Assembly: GCF_003569765.1 (NCBI RefSeq)
Contig: NZ_QXMG01000002.1
Coordinates: forward strand, 62,001-126,000
Length of the DNA: 64,000 bases
DNA from: Caldimonas tepidiphila
GTDB taxonomy: Bacteria; Pseudomonadota; Gammaproteobacteria; Burkholderiales; Burkholderiaceae_C
Reading direction: 5' to 3'
This document shows positions 50,714 through 59,168 of the stretch, one piece after another. Both the position numbers and the translations under genes were made by a program. Positions within the stretch are counted from its first letter, which is position 1, and every line of letters begins with the position of its first letter. The notes under the pieces were generated by a model. It did no database searches, was not told the DNA's origin, and saw only the letters and a program-made list of their open reading frames with translations.

Positions 50714-51352
50714 TCAGAACCAGCTCTGCGGAACGATGATCACGTCGCCGGGGCGCACCGCCACGTTGGCGGACACGTCACCGCGCTTGAGCAGGTCCTT
50801 CAGGCGCACGCGGTAGTGCTTGCCGCCCTCGGAGTTGCGCACCAGCACGGCGCCGTTGCCGTTGGCGAAGTCGGTCAGGCCGCCGGCCTGGATCATCACG
50901 TCGAGGATCGTCATGTCCTGGCGGTAGGGCACGGCCTGCGGGCGCGCGGCCTCGCCGACGATGCGGATCTGCTCGGACAGCGCGCCCTGGAAGCCGGTGA
51001 CGACCACCGTCACCACCGGGTCGCGCACGACCTTGGCGAGGCGGGACTCGATCTCGCGCGCCAGCTGCGCCGGGCTGCGGCCGGCGGCCACCAGGTCCTC
51101 GGCCAGCGGCGTGGAGATGCGGCCGTCCGGGCGCACCGACACGGTGGTCGAGAGCTCGGGATGGCGCCAGACGAAGACGCTCAGGTTGTCGAGCGAGCCG
51201 ATCTTGTACTGGTGGTCCGAGGACTGGACCGCCTTCGGCGCGGCCGGGTAGTTCTCCATCGGTGCCGCGCACGCGGCCAGCAGCGCGGCGATGCAGGCCG
51301 AGACGGTCAGAGGAACGACACGGCGCGAAAGCTCGGGAAGGGATCTTTTCAT
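50714..51352 (-). CDS. Polysaccharide export lipoprotein (short Wza type)
   Basis: 212 residues. A lipoprotein signal ends in AALLAAC, Cys near residue 27. A poly-export domain follows: YKIGSLDNLSVFVWRHPELS, VRPDGRISTPLAEDLVAAG, then one SLBB-type region (IRIVGEAARPQAVPYRQDMTILDVMIQAGG). The length is close to the small export proteins of exosortase-A loci and well under the 379 residues of E. coli Wza. The ATG at 51350-51352 has AAGGA about 6 nt upstream and is preferred to GTG at 51367. It forms the periplasm/outer-membrane export channel. Confidence 0.9.
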   Translation of the reverse strand: MKRSLPELSRRVVPLTVSACIAALLAACAAPMENYPAAPKAVQSSDHQYKIGSLDNLSVFVWRHPELSTTVSVRPDGRISTPLAEDLVAAGRSPAQLAREIESRLAKVVRDPVVTVVVTGFQGALSEQIRIVGEAARPQAVPYRQDMTILDVMIQAGGLTDFANGNGAVLVRNSEGGKHYRVRLKDLLKRGDVSANVAVRPGDVIIVPQSWF

Positions 51353-51417
51353 GGCATTTCCTTTCACCCCGCAGGGCTCACCAGAGAGAGAGAAGAAAAC
51401 CGGAGACGACGCCTTGC

Positions 51418-52821
51418 TCAGCGCGCCCCCTCGCGAAACAGCACCACGCTAACCGTCTCGATCAGCACGAGCAGGTCGAGGAACAGCGAGTTGTTCTTCA
51501 CGTAGTAGAGGTCGTACTGGTGCTTCTGACGGGCGTCCTCGACCGAGGCGCCATAGCTGTAGCGCACCTGCGCCCAGCCGGTGACGCCCGGCTTGACGCT
51601 GTGGCGCACGTCGTAGAACGGGATCTGCTCGCGCAGCTGCTCCACGAAGGCCGGCCGCTCGGGGCGCGGCCCGACCATGCTCATCTCGCCGCGCAGCACG
51701 CTGAACAGCTGCGGCAGCTCGTCGATGCGGGACTTGCGGATGAAGGCGCCGACGCGCGTCACCCGGGTGTCGCCCTGGGTCGCCCAGCGCGCCACGCCGT
51801 CCTTCTCGGCATCGGTGCGCATGCTGCGGAACTTCAGGCACATGAAGCTGCGCCCGCCGAGGCCGACGCGCTCCTGCCGGTAGATCACCGGGCCCGGGCT
51901 GTCGAGCCGGATCGCGAGCGCGGTCAGCAGCATCACCGGCGCGGCCAGCAACAGCAGCGTCGCCGAGCTGACGATGTCGAAGGCGCGCTTGGCGGCCTGG
52001 CGCGCGCGGCCCTGCACGAAGCCGTCGCCGTAGATCAGCCAGCTCGCCTTGAGGCCGTCGATCGGCACGATGGCGCGCGTGAGCTCGTAGAAGCCCGCCA
52101 TGTCGAGCACCGGCGTGCCCTGGATGCGGCAGGTCAGCAGCTGGTCCATCGAGACCTGGCCGCCGCGGTGCTCGCGCGTCGCGACGATGATCTCGTCGAT
52201 CTGGTTGCGCGCGACGATCTCGGTGATGGTCTGGCTGCGCGGGAACATGCGCGTCGCCGGCAGGCCCGGGTGGATTTCCTCCGAGGTCGGGTAGAAGCCC
52301 ACCAGCTCGCGCTCGATGCGGTGCTGGGCCGCGAGGTCCTGCGCGACGCGATGCGCCTCGGGGCCGCTGCCGACGATCAGCACGCGCGGCGCGCCGACCG
52401 CGCGGCGGAAGGCGAACATGCCCACCCGCACCACGATCAGGCTCGCCAGCAGCAGCACGACCAACCCGAGCAGCCGGCCCGCGGAGACCTGCCCCGCCAC
52501 CGAATGGAACAGCACGTAGGCGATGAAGGCGCCCACCATCAGCGCCAGCAGCGCGCGCCGCACGATGCTGCCGCGCTGCACCGGCACCGAGCTGGTGCGG
52601 TAGAGGCCCACGAACGAATAGAGCAGCAGCATCACGACGGCGAACTGCGTCGCCACCCAGATCATCCCGGCATCGAGCGCGAAATCCGCATCGTTGCCGG
52701 GCACGACCTGGAATGCCGACGCCACCGCGAGCGCCGCGACGAAGCACAGGACGCTGTCGGCGAAGAGCTCAAGCAGCGTCGAATATGAAACATGGTGCTG
52801 GAATAGCCTGAATGCCCGCAC
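51418..52821 (-). CDS. Undecaprenyl-phosphate sugar-1-phosphate transferase (EPS initiating enzyme)
   Basis: 467 residues. Four to five N-terminal membrane segments, a CoA-binding-like middle (VLIVGSGPEAHRVAQDL), a membrane segment near residue 280, then the bacterial sugar transferase domain: KRAFDIVSS, CLKFRSMRTDAE, RIDELPQLFSVLRGEMSMVGPRPE and KPGVTGWAQVRY. The opening RAFRLFQHHVSYSTLLEL matches the PEP-CTERM-associated subtype. It loads the first sugar phosphate onto undecaprenyl phosphate. The start is GTG at 52819-52821 with GGGAG 7 nt upstream. First gene of the long minus-strand block. Confidence 0.92.
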   Translation of the reverse strand: MRAFRLFQHHVSYSTLLELFADSVLCFVAALAVASAFQVVPGNDADFALDAGMIWVATQFAVVMLLLYSFVGLYRTSSVPVQRGSIVRRALLALMVGAFIAYVLFHSVAGQVSAGRLLGLVVLLLASLIVVRVGMFAFRRAVGAPRVLIVGSGPEAHRVAQDLAAQHRIERELVGFYPTSEEIHPGLPATRMFPRSQTITEIVARNQIDEIIVATREHRGGQVSMDQLLTCRIQGTPVLDMAGFYELTRAIVPIDGLKASWLIYGDGFVQGRARQAAKRAFDIVSSATLLLLAAPVMLLTALAIRLDSPGPVIYRQERVGLGGRSFMCLKFRSMRTDAEKDGVARWATQGDTRVTRVGAFIRKSRIDELPQLFSVLRGEMSMVGPRPERPAFVEQLREQIPFYDVRHSVKPGVTGWAQVRYSYGASVEDARQKHQYDLYYVKNNSLFLDLLVLIETVSVVLFREGAR

Positions 52822-53070
52822 TCGTTACTCCCGAAAACGTTACCCTCCCGCCCCGTCTCTCATTGCGGGGTCTCTTTGTTCCGATGCAGTTTCTTCGGGA
52901 TGAGAAGGGGCCCACATCCTGCAAACGAGTGGGATATCCCCCCATTTGCGGGCAGGCGAGCAGGTGCCAATCGCGACCTTTTCGGTTGCAATTGAAAACG
53001 CTTTGCCCGTTTTTTCGTTTTCGCGCCTGAATCCCCCGATCCGGTGGATCGGCATGAGGCACGCGCGAAA

Positions 53071-53105
53071 GCAGGCCCGCCCCGCTTTTCGCGGAACGGG
53101 CCTGC
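53071..53105 (-). terminator. Hairpin after sodC
   Basis: GCAGGCCCG (53071-53079) pairs with CGGGCCTGC (53097-53105), a 9-bp stem with a longer, partly self-complementary loop. On the minus strand it is followed by TTTC, giving a weak intrinsic terminator for the superoxide dismutase gene. Confidence 0.5.
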
Positions 53106-53128
53106 CGTCGAATAGGGTCAGGATTCAG

Positions 53129-53150
53129 CCCCGGGAAAAACCTCCCGGGG
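53129..53150 (-). terminator. Hairpin 10 bp after sodC
   Basis: CCCCGGGA (53129-53136) pairs with TCCCGGGG (53143-53150), an 8-bp perfect stem with a 6-nt loop, just past the sodC stop. No T-run follows. It probably acts together with the 53071-53105 hairpin. Confidence 0.5.
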
Positions 53151-53159
53151 AATATCGGC

Positions 53160-53753
53160 TCAGCGTGGCGGCGGCACCGGGCTGGAAATCACGCCGCAGG
53201 CGATGCGGGGGCCGGAATTGCCGGCCGGCTGGCTGCGGTAATCGTCGGGCTGGGCATGGATCACCAGCGCGCGGTCGAGGACGCTGGTCTCGCCGCGGGA
53301 GAGCGTCAGGCCCGACAGCGTCACGCGCATCTCGGCATTGCCCTGCGCGTTGGCCTTCAGGTTCGGCAGGTCGCCGGCGTGGTGCTCCCCGCCCTGCGGG
53401 CCATGCGGCTTGCCGGTGGGGTTGAAGTGCCCGCCGGCGCTCGTCGCGTCGGGCGCCGAGCAGTCGCCGCGCTCGTGGACGTGGAAGCCGTGCTCGGCAT
53501 TGGGCGTCAGGCCGGTGACGCGCACGTGCACCATCAGCTGCCCGCCCGCCTCGTGGAAGGTGGCGACGCCGCTGGCCTGGTTGCCCTGCGTCGGCGAGAT
53601 CTTGGCCATCGCGCCGGGGCCGGGCATGCCGTGATGGCCGCCGTGCGCTCCCATCGGGCCGCCCGCGCCGGCCCTGCCGCCCTGCTGCATCGCGCAGCCG
53701 CCGAGTGCGACGGCAGCGGCGGCGGCGAGCACCGTGAAGTACCTGCGTGCCAT
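53160..53753 (-). CDS. sodC: Cu/Zn superoxide dismutase lipoprotein
   Basis: 197 residues. The signal ends in a lipobox, VALGGC (Cys at residue 20), so it is a periplasmic membrane-anchored lipoprotein. A Gly/His/Met-rich linker (25-48) follows. Metal ligands are visible: GFHVHERGDC (Cu), the His in GGHFNP and EHHAGDLPNL (bridging and Zn), and the final Cu His in VIHAQPDDY. The Cys pair (GDC and IACGV) for the disulfide is present. It removes superoxide in the periplasm. It is its own short unit, closed by two hairpins. Confidence 0.95.
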   Translation of the reverse strand: MARRYFTVLAAAAAVALGGCAMQQGGRAGAGGPMGAHGGHHGMPGPGAMAKISPTQGNQASGVATFHEAGGQLMVHVRVTGLTPNAEHGFHVHERGDCSAPDATSAGGHFNPTGKPHGPQGGEHHAGDLPNLKANAQGNAEMRVTLSGLTLSRGETSVLDRALVIHAQPDDYRSQPAGNSGPRIACGVISSPVPPPR

Positions 53754-53942
53754 GGAGGTCTCCTGTGTCAGTCCAGCGCCGATGCTAGGCGCGTGGCGCC
53801 GCCGCCTGCCGCTGGACCGGCACCGGAGGCGGGCACAGCGCGCGTTCGTGGCAGGCCCGCCTCATCGCTCACGGCTGGCGCCCCCGTCGCGCCTGCCCGG
53901 GCGGGTGTCCGGGCCGCGGCAGCGGGGGGCCGGCGGAGCTCC

Positions 53943-56702
53943 TCAGGCGGGCACCGCCCCGGCGCGCCGCAGCAGCAGCTTCTCGACCTCCAGCACCAGC
54001 AGCAGCGCGACGCCGACCAGGACGATCTGCACCCCCTGCACGAGGTCGAGCGCCCGGGTGTCGAAGAGCCGCTGCATGAAGGGCGCGTAGGTGAAGAGCA
54101 GCTGCAGCGCGAACACGGCGCCGACCGCGCGCAGCACGCGCGGCGTGCCCTTGACGCCCTGCAGCGTGAACGAGGGCGACTTCAGGTAGCGCACGCTGAA
54201 CAGGTAGAACACCTCCATCGCCACCAGCGTGTTGACCGCCACCGTGCGCGCCTCCTCGATCGGGGCGCCGCGCACCAGCGCCAGCTCGTACATGCCGAAG
54301 ATGCCGGCGAGGAACAGCGTCGAGACCAGCACGATGCGCCAGACGACGAAGCGCGACAGCATCGGCTCGCCCACCGGCCGCGGCGGGCGGCGCATCACGT
54401 CGGGCTCGGTCGGCTCGAAGGCGAGCACCATCGCCAGCGCGATCGAGCTGACCATGTTGACCCACAGGATCTGCGCCGGCAGGATCGGCAGCGCCACCCC
54501 GAGCAGCACCGCGAGCAGCAGGCACAGCGACTCGCCGCCGTTGACCGGCAGCAGGAAGGTCACCGCCTTGCGTAGGTTGTCGTAGACGGTGCGGCCCTCC
54601 TCCACCGCGTGCGCGATCGACGCGAAGTTGTCGTCGGCGAGCACCACGGCGCCCGCCTGCTTGGCCGCCTCGGTGCCCTTGAGCCCCATCGCGACGCCGA
54701 CCTCGGCCTGCTTGAGCGCCGGCGCGTCGTTCACGCCGTCGCCGGTCATCGCGACGATCTCGCCGTTGGCCTGCATCGCGCGCACCAGCCGCAGCTTGTG
54801 CTCGGGGCTGGCGCGCGCGAACACGTCGGTCCCGGCGACGACGCGGCGCAGCGCGGCGTCGTCCATCGCCTCGATCTCCGGGCCGCTCACCGCGCGAAGG
54901 CGCTCGCTCAGCTCGAGCCGGGCGGCGATCGCGCTGGCGGTCGCGGCGTGGTCGCCGGTGATCATCTTGACGCGGATGCCCGCGGCGCGGCACCGCGCCA
55001 CCGCCCGCACCGCCTCGTCGCGCGGCGGATCGATGATGCCCACCAGCCCGAGCAGCGTCAGGCCCTGCTGGACGTCCTCGTGCGCGAGCGGGCGGTCGCT
55101 CGCCGGCGGCGTGCCGCGCGCGAGCGCGAGGGTGCGGCGTCCTTGTGAACCCTGTATGTTGACCTGCTCGTGCCAGAAGGCCGCGTCGATCGGCTGCTCG
55201 CTGCCGTCAGGGCCGAGCTGCGCGCGGCACATCGCCAGCACCCGCTCCGGCGCCCCCTTGAGCAGCAGCAGCCGCGTGCCGTCGGCGCCGAGGTGCAGCG
55301 TCGCCATGTAGCGGTGCTCCGACTCGAAGGGGATCGCGTCGAGGCGCGGCAGCCGGCGCACGATCTCCGCCGGCTGCACGCCCGCCTTCATCGCCAGCGT
55401 CAGCAGCGCGCCCTCGGTCGGGTCGCCGGCGAGGCTCCAGCCGCTCTCGTCGCGCTGCAGGCTCGCGTCGTTGCACAGCGCCGCGGCCTCGGCCAGCGCG
55501 CGCGCCGCGGGCAGCCGCTGCGCCAGCCGCCCGCTGTCGAGCCGCTCGCCGCCGAGCACCAGCGCGCCCTCGGGCGCGTAGCCGCCGCCCTCCACGTCGA
55601 GCGTCGCCCCGGCGAGCACCACCTGCTGCACCGTCATCTCGTTGCGCGTGAGCGTGCCGGTCTTGTCGGAGCAGATCACCGTCACCGAGCCGAGCGTCTC
55701 GACCGCCGGCAGCCGCCGGATCACCGCGTGGCGGGCGGCCATGCGCTGCACGCCGATCGCCAGCGTGATCGTCATGATCGCAGGCAGCCCCTCGGGGATC
55801 GCCGCGACCGCCAGGCCCACCGCGGCCATGAACATGTCGGCGGCCGGAAAGCCCCGCACCAGCGTGCCGAAGCCGAACAGCAGCGCCGCGGCAGCGAGGA
55901 TCACGCCGGTCAGGCTGCGCGCGACCCGCTCCATCTTGCGCAGCAGCGGCGTGCCGGCCTGCTCCACCGTCTCGAGCATGCGGCCGATGCGGCCGATCTC
56001 GGTGCGCGCGCCGGTGCCCACCACCAGGCCGCGCGCCTGTCCCTGCGTCACGTAGGTGCCCGCATAGCCCATGCACAGCCGGTCCCCGATCGCCGCGGCC
56101 GAGGCCACCGCGTCGATGTGCTTGCCCACCGGCATCGACTCGCCGGTCAGCGCGGACTCGTCGACGTGCAGGTTGCGCGCCTGCAGCAGCCGCACGTCGG
56201 CCGGCAGCCGGTCGCCCGAGGCGAGCAGCACGACGTCGCCGGGCACGAGGTGCGCGGCGTCGATCTCGATCGCGCGGCCGTCGCGCAGCACCACCGCGCG
56301 CGGCGCGAGCAGGTGGCGGATGGCCTGCAGCGCGCGCTCGGCCTTGCCCTCCTGGACGAAGCCGATGACCGCGTTGAGCAGCACCACCGCCACGATCACG
56401 CCGGTGTCGACCCAGTGCCCCATCAGCGCGGTGACGAGCGCCGCGGCGAGCAGCACGTAGATCAGCAGGTTGTGGAACTGCATCGCCAGCCGCCACAGCG
56501 GGTGCGGCGGCTTCGCCGTCGACAGCGCGTTCGGGCCGTGCAGCTCGAGCCGTCGCGCCGCCTCGGCGGCGCTCAGGCCCTCGATCGCCGCCTGCTGGGC
56601 CGCCAGGGCCTGCGGGACGGAATGGGCATGCCACGAGGGGGATGCCTCGCGGGAAGGCGGAGGGTCGGGCTCGGCGACGGGGGCGATCAGGCGGTCGTTC
56701 AT
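53943..56702 (-). CDS. P2-type cation-transporting ATPase (Ca2+ type)
   Basis: 919 residues. The phosphorylation motif is CSDKTGTLT. TGES (actuator) and TGDGVNDAPAL (hinge) are intact. The M4 sequence AAIPEGLPA carries the Glu that binds Ca2+ in SERCA and PMCA pumps. The cation-ATPase N-terminus is present (HSVPQALAAQQAAIEGLSAAEAARR region) and about 10 membrane segments are visible. The start is the ATG at 56700-56702. An FNR/Anr-type box sits about 100 bp upstream at the class II position, so it is probably induced at low oxygen. Confidence 0.92.
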   Translation of the reverse strand: MNDRLIAPVAEPDPPPSREASPSWHAHSVPQALAAQQAAIEGLSAAEAARRLELHGPNALSTAKPPHPLWRLAMQFHNLLIYVLLAAALVTALMGHWVDTGVIVAVVLLNAVIGFVQEGKAERALQAIRHLLAPRAVVLRDGRAIEIDAAHLVPGDVVLLASGDRLPADVRLLQARNLHVDESALTGESMPVGKHIDAVASAAAIGDRLCMGYAGTYVTQGQARGLVVGTGARTEIGRIGRMLETVEQAGTPLLRKMERVARSLTGVILAAAALLFGFGTLVRGFPAADMFMAAVGLAVAAIPEGLPAIMTITLAIGVQRMAARHAVIRRLPAVETLGSVTVICSDKTGTLTRNEMTVQQVVLAGATLDVEGGGYAPEGALVLGGERLDSGRLAQRLPAARALAEAAALCNDASLQRDESGWSLAGDPTEGALLTLAMKAGVQPAEIVRRLPRLDAIPFESEHRYMATLHLGADGTRLLLLKGAPERVLAMCRAQLGPDGSEQPIDAAFWHEQVNIQGSQGRRTLALARGTPPASDRPLAHEDVQQGLTLLGLVGIIDPPRDEAVRAVARCRAAGIRVKMITGDHAATASAIAARLELSERLRAVSGPEIEAMDDAALRRVVAGTDVFARASPEHKLRLVRAMQANGEIVAMTGDGVNDAPALKQAEVGVAMGLKGTEAAKQAGAVVLADDNFASIAHAVEEGRTVYDNLRKAVTFLLPVNGGESLCLLLAVLLGVALPILPAQILWVNMVSSIALAMVLAFEPTEPDVMRRPPRPVGEPMLSRFVVWRIVLVSTLFLAGIFGMYELALVRGAPIEEARTVAVNTLVAMEVFYLFSVRYLKSPSFTLQGVKGTPRVLRAVGAVFALQLLFTYAPFMQRLFDTRALDLVQGVQIVLVGVALLLVLEVEKLLLRRAGAVPA

Positions 56703-56770
56703 GGCGGGCGGTGCGGTGGAATCCCCCGGCGGCACCGGCCCGCGGCCGGCGACCCGGGAGGGGCAGGACC

Positions 56771-56813
56771 ATTCTCCCCACGGACTGCCGGGCCGCGAAT
56801 TGACCACGATCAA
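56771..56813 (-). promoter_or_regulatory. FNR/Anr-type class II promoter of the P-type ATPase gene
   Basis: TTGACCACGATCAA at 56800-56813 matches the FNR/Anr consensus TTGAT-N4-ATCAA at 9 of 10 positions. On the minus strand a GAGAAT -10 candidate lies at 56776-56771. A start about 7 nt past it would put the box centre close to -42, the class II activator position. Transcript start to ATG would be about 60 nt. The box also lies 165 bp upstream of the plus-strand gene at 56972, but the geometry fits the ATPase. Confidence 0.6.
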
Positions 56814-56971
56814 GCGAGCCGGCGACTCGAGCGCGCCCGCGGCCCCGCGCCGCTCGAGCCGCGCCCCGGCCCTCCTGCCCCGCGCCTTGATGCGCGGCAA
56901 GGCCTGCGCTGCCCCGAGCCGGGCCGGCTATGCTGCGGCTTCCGCCCCTGCCTTGCCGAGACCCTGCCGCC

Positions 56972-57367
56972 ATGAACGACGCGCTGCTGTTCCACGACTC
57001 CGAAGTCCGGCTCGCGTTCGCGGACGGGGACACGCTGCGCGTGCAGTTCTCGGCGGCCCACGTGGAGCGGCGCGAGGCCGGGCCCCGCGCCGGGGCGCCG
57101 GTGCTCGGCTATGCAAGGACGCTGGAGCTGGCCTTCGCGCGGGCGGCGTGGACCGGCGCGCTGCACGAATGCGTCGGCCGGCTGGTGCAGGGCCGGCTGT
57201 CGGCTGCGGGCGCGGCGCACGCGCGGCTGCCGCTGCCTTTCGACGCCCCGGGGCCGGTGCGCTGCGAACTCGCCTTCCACAACGGCACGCTGCTCGAGGT
57301 CGAGGCGGGTGCGGTGTCCTGCCGCTTCACCGGCGACCCGCGCTTCGTCGAGTCCTACGCCTGCTGA
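56972..57367 (+). CDS. Hypothetical protein, conserved-looking but unrecognised
   Basis: 131 residues, no signal or membrane segment. The opening DALLFHDSEVRLAFADGDTLRVQFSAA suggests a small beta-rich fold. The rest is rich in Ala, Arg and Gly (ARAAWTGALHECVGRLVQGR), and VRCELAFHNGTLLEVEAGAV is again beta-strand-like. Divergent from the P-type ATPase, 269 bp away. Codon use matches its neighbours. I cannot name a family. Confidence 0.6.
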   Translation: MNDALLFHDSEVRLAFADGDTLRVQFSAAHVERREAGPRAGAPVLGYARTLELAFARAAWTGALHECVGRLVQGRLSAAGAAHARLPLPFDAPGPVRCELAFHNGTLLEVEAGAVSCRFTGDPRFVESYAC

Positions 57368-57496
57368 GCCAGCGCCGCGGCGGCTGCCCGTCCCCTCGCC
57401 CCGGGAAAGTGCGCGCCGCCGCGCCGACGCAGCCCCTTGCGTCCGTGGCCGCGCCCCATGTCCCGCCTGCCCTCAGGGAGATGGACGTGTACGTGT

Positions 57497-57525
57497 TTGC
57501 CGCACGATCGTTCGTTCGATACAAA
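57497..57525 (+). promoter_or_regulatory. Candidate sigma-70 promoter
   Basis: TTGCCG (57497-57502), a 17-bp spacer and TACAAA (57520-57525); each hexamer matches 4 of 6 consensus bases. It lies in an unusually A/T-rich patch and directly upstream of the ATG at 57559. Because it falls inside the longer reading from 57481, it supports the shorter gene. Confidence 0.4.
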
Positions 57526-57558
57526 GAGACATCGTTTTCACGCCCGACCACGATTCCC

Positions 57559-57798
57559 ATGCAAGCGCAGATCACCGGCAAGATGGTTCCGAACCCCGCC
57601 GCGGCCCTGCCGAGCCTCGACGAACTGCGGGGCGCGCCGCGGGAAATCATCCTGCAGTGCCTGGACACCCTCGGGAGGCTGGGCGAGCAGGGCATCCGTC
57701 CCCCGGACGGCTACCTGTTCGCGCTCAGCCGCGAGATCGTGCGACCGCGGGCCGGGGCCGACGCGGCCGGGCCGGGCGACGGGGACCGCACGGCGTGA
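57559..57798 (+). CDS. Small hypothetical protein
   Basis: 79 residues from ATG 57559 (MQAQITGKMVPNP). Residues 15-50, PSLDELRGAPREIILQCLDTL and the following Gly-Ile-Arg-Pro motif, look like an amphipathic helical unit. There is no membrane segment. A longer start at 57481 would add 26 residues, but a candidate promoter lies within that stretch and the longer start has an AGGGAG abutting the ATG. No good Shine-Dalgarno is seen for 57559 either. Function unknown. Confidence 0.5.
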   Translation: MQAQITGKMVPNPAAALPSLDELRGAPREIILQCLDTLGRLGEQGIRPPDGYLFALSREIVRPRAGADAAGPGDGDRTA

Positions 57799-57831
57799 GA
57801 GGGGCACTGCATCCAGGTGCACAGGCGCCGC

Positions 57832-57909
57832 TCAGCGCAGCAGGTAGACCCAGGCAACCAGGGCGACATCGGTCAGGACGAGCAGTGCGATCGAGATCTT
57901 GAGGTTCAT
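57832..57909 (-). CDS. Possible 25-residue single-pass membrane peptide
   Basis: The minus strand reads MNLKISIALLVLTDVALV followed by AWVYLLR and a stop. One charged N-terminal patch, one membrane helix of about 18 residues and a terminal Arg make a typical small inner-membrane protein. It lies in the 325-bp gap between the small hypothetical gene and the SPFH gene. There is no strong Shine-Dalgarno before the ATG at 57907-57909. The pattern (Asn-Leu-Lys start, hydrophobic core, Arg end) looks selected rather than random. Confidence 0.45.
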   Translation of the reverse strand: MNLKISIALLVLTDVALVAWVYLLR

Positions 57910-58123
57910 GCCGCGCAGTGTCGGCGCGGACGGGGCCGGCTGGCAGTGACGGATTTCTCTCGCCGCGCGGCAGGCTCGTCACCGATCGTGACGCCGCTGT
58001 CAGACTTGATTCGCGCTGTAAGACCGCGCCCTCCTTCGCGTGCTGCCGTGCTGAGGAACGAGGCCGGCCCCCCGGCTTCAGTATGATCGGCGCGGCCGAA
58101 ACATACCGATACACGGAGGGGGC

Positions 58124-59164
58124 ATGGGACTGGGCGATTTCATCAGGAAGCAGTTCGTCGATGTCATCCAGTGGACCGAGGACGGCGACGACGGCGTGCT
58201 CGCCTGGCGCTTCCCGGTGAGCGGGCAGGAGATCCAGCACGGCGCCGCGCTGACGGTGCGCGAGTCGCAGCTGGCGGTGTTCGTCGACGAGGGCCGCATC
58301 GCCGACGTGTTCGGACCCGGCATGTACCGGCTCACGACGCAGACGCTGCCGGTGCTGACCTACCTGAAGAACTGGGACAAGTTCTTCCAGTCGCCCTTCA
58401 AGAGCGACGTCTACTTCTTCAGCACGCGCCAGCAGCTCGACCGCCGCTGGGGCACCAGCCAGCCGGTGACGGTGCGCGACCGCGACTTCGGCGCGGTGCG
58501 GCTGCGCGCCTTCGGCAACTACGCCTTCCGCGTCGAGGACGCGCGCCGCTTCCACACCGCGGTCTCCGGCACGCGCGAGCGCTACACCGCCGAGGACCTC
58601 GACGGCCAGCTGCGCGCCCTGATGCTGCAGCACCTCTCCGACGCGGTGGCATCCAGCGGCGTGCCCTTCCTCGACCTCGCCGCCAACCAGGTGATGTTCG
58701 CCGCCCGGCTGCGCGAGGCCGCCGCGCCCGCCTTCGCCGCGCTCGGCCTGCGGCTCGAGCTCGTCACGGTGCAGAACGTGTCGCTGCCCGAGGAGCTGCA
58801 GAAGGTGCTCGACCAGAGGATCGGCATGGGCATGGTCGGCCAGGACATGGGCCGCTTCATGCAGTACCAGACCGCGCAGGCCATTCCCGCGCTGGCCGCG
58901 CAGGGCGGCTCCGGCAGCGGCATCGCCGGCGACGCGATGGGGCTGGGCGCGGGCATCGCGCTCGGCCAGGTGCTCGCGCAGCAGCTCGGCCAGGGCCTGC
59001 AGGGCACGATGCCGTCGCTGGCCGCGGCGGCGCCCGTCGCGACGCTGGCGCCCGCGGACGTGATCGCGACGCTCGAGCGGCTCGGCGAGCTCAAGGCCAA
59101 GGGCATCCTCACCGAGGAGGAGTTCTCGGCCAAGAAGGCGGAGCTGCTGAAGAAGCTGGTCTGA
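58124..59164 (+). CDS. SPFH/band-7 protein with C-terminal SHOCT domain (YdjI-like)
   Basis: 346 residues. The N-terminal GLGDFIRKQFVDVIQWTEDGDDGVLAWRFP and the conserved TVRESQLAVFVDEGR, GPGMYRL and NWDKFFQSPFKSDVYFFSTRQ are typical of the virion-core/SPFH group related to Bacillus YdjI. A Gly/Gln-rich region (250-310) precedes a SHOCT segment (LERLGELKAKGILTEEEFSAKKAELL). YdjI works with YdjG-like zinc-ribbon membrane proteins in envelope stress. The ATG at 58124 has GGAGGGGG about 1-8 nt upstream. Probable operon with the next four genes. Confidence 0.9.
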   Translation: MGLGDFIRKQFVDVIQWTEDGDDGVLAWRFPVSGQEIQHGAALTVRESQLAVFVDEGRIADVFGPGMYRLTTQTLPVLTYLKNWDKFFQSPFKSDVYFFSTRQQLDRRWGTSQPVTVRDRDFGAVRLRAFGNYAFRVEDARRFHTAVSGTRERYTAEDLDGQLRALMLQHLSDAVASSGVPFLDLAANQVMFAARLREAAAPAFAALGLRLELVTVQNVSLPEELQKVLDQRIGMGMVGQDMGRFMQYQTAQAIPALAAQGGSGSGIAGDAMGLGAGIALGQVLAQQLGQGLQGTMPSLAAAAPVATLAPADVIATLERLGELKAKGILTEEEFSAKKAELLKKLV

Positions 59165-59168
59165 GGCC

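Larger units (their letters stand above)
52822..53159. promoter_or_regulatory. 338-bp leader region of the long EPS operon
   Basis: No gene. It is markedly A/T-richer than the flanks (for example 52840-52900 and 52975-53030, with T-runs). It must carry the minus-strand promoter for the 17-kb EPS operon and, at its right end, the end of sodC. I find no clean -35/-10. TGGCAC occurs on the minus strand, but the GG-GC spacing is 9 rather than 10, so it does not fit sigma-54. Confidence 0.5.

Noticed and set aside
51353-51367. GTG start five codons upstream for the export lipoprotein
   Set aside because: The ATG at 51352 has AAGGA at good spacing and directly precedes the signal peptide.
52970-53000. 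TGGCAC on the minus strand upstream of the EPS operon as a sigma-54 site
   Set aside because: The GG-to-GC spacing is 9 rather than 10 and the -12 element is poor. A similar minus-strand match near 12285 is too far from tviB.
57481-57558. Longer N-terminus for the small hypothetical protein at 57559
   Set aside because: A candidate promoter lies within this stretch and AGGGAG directly abuts the ATG at 57481; kept as a possible alternative only.
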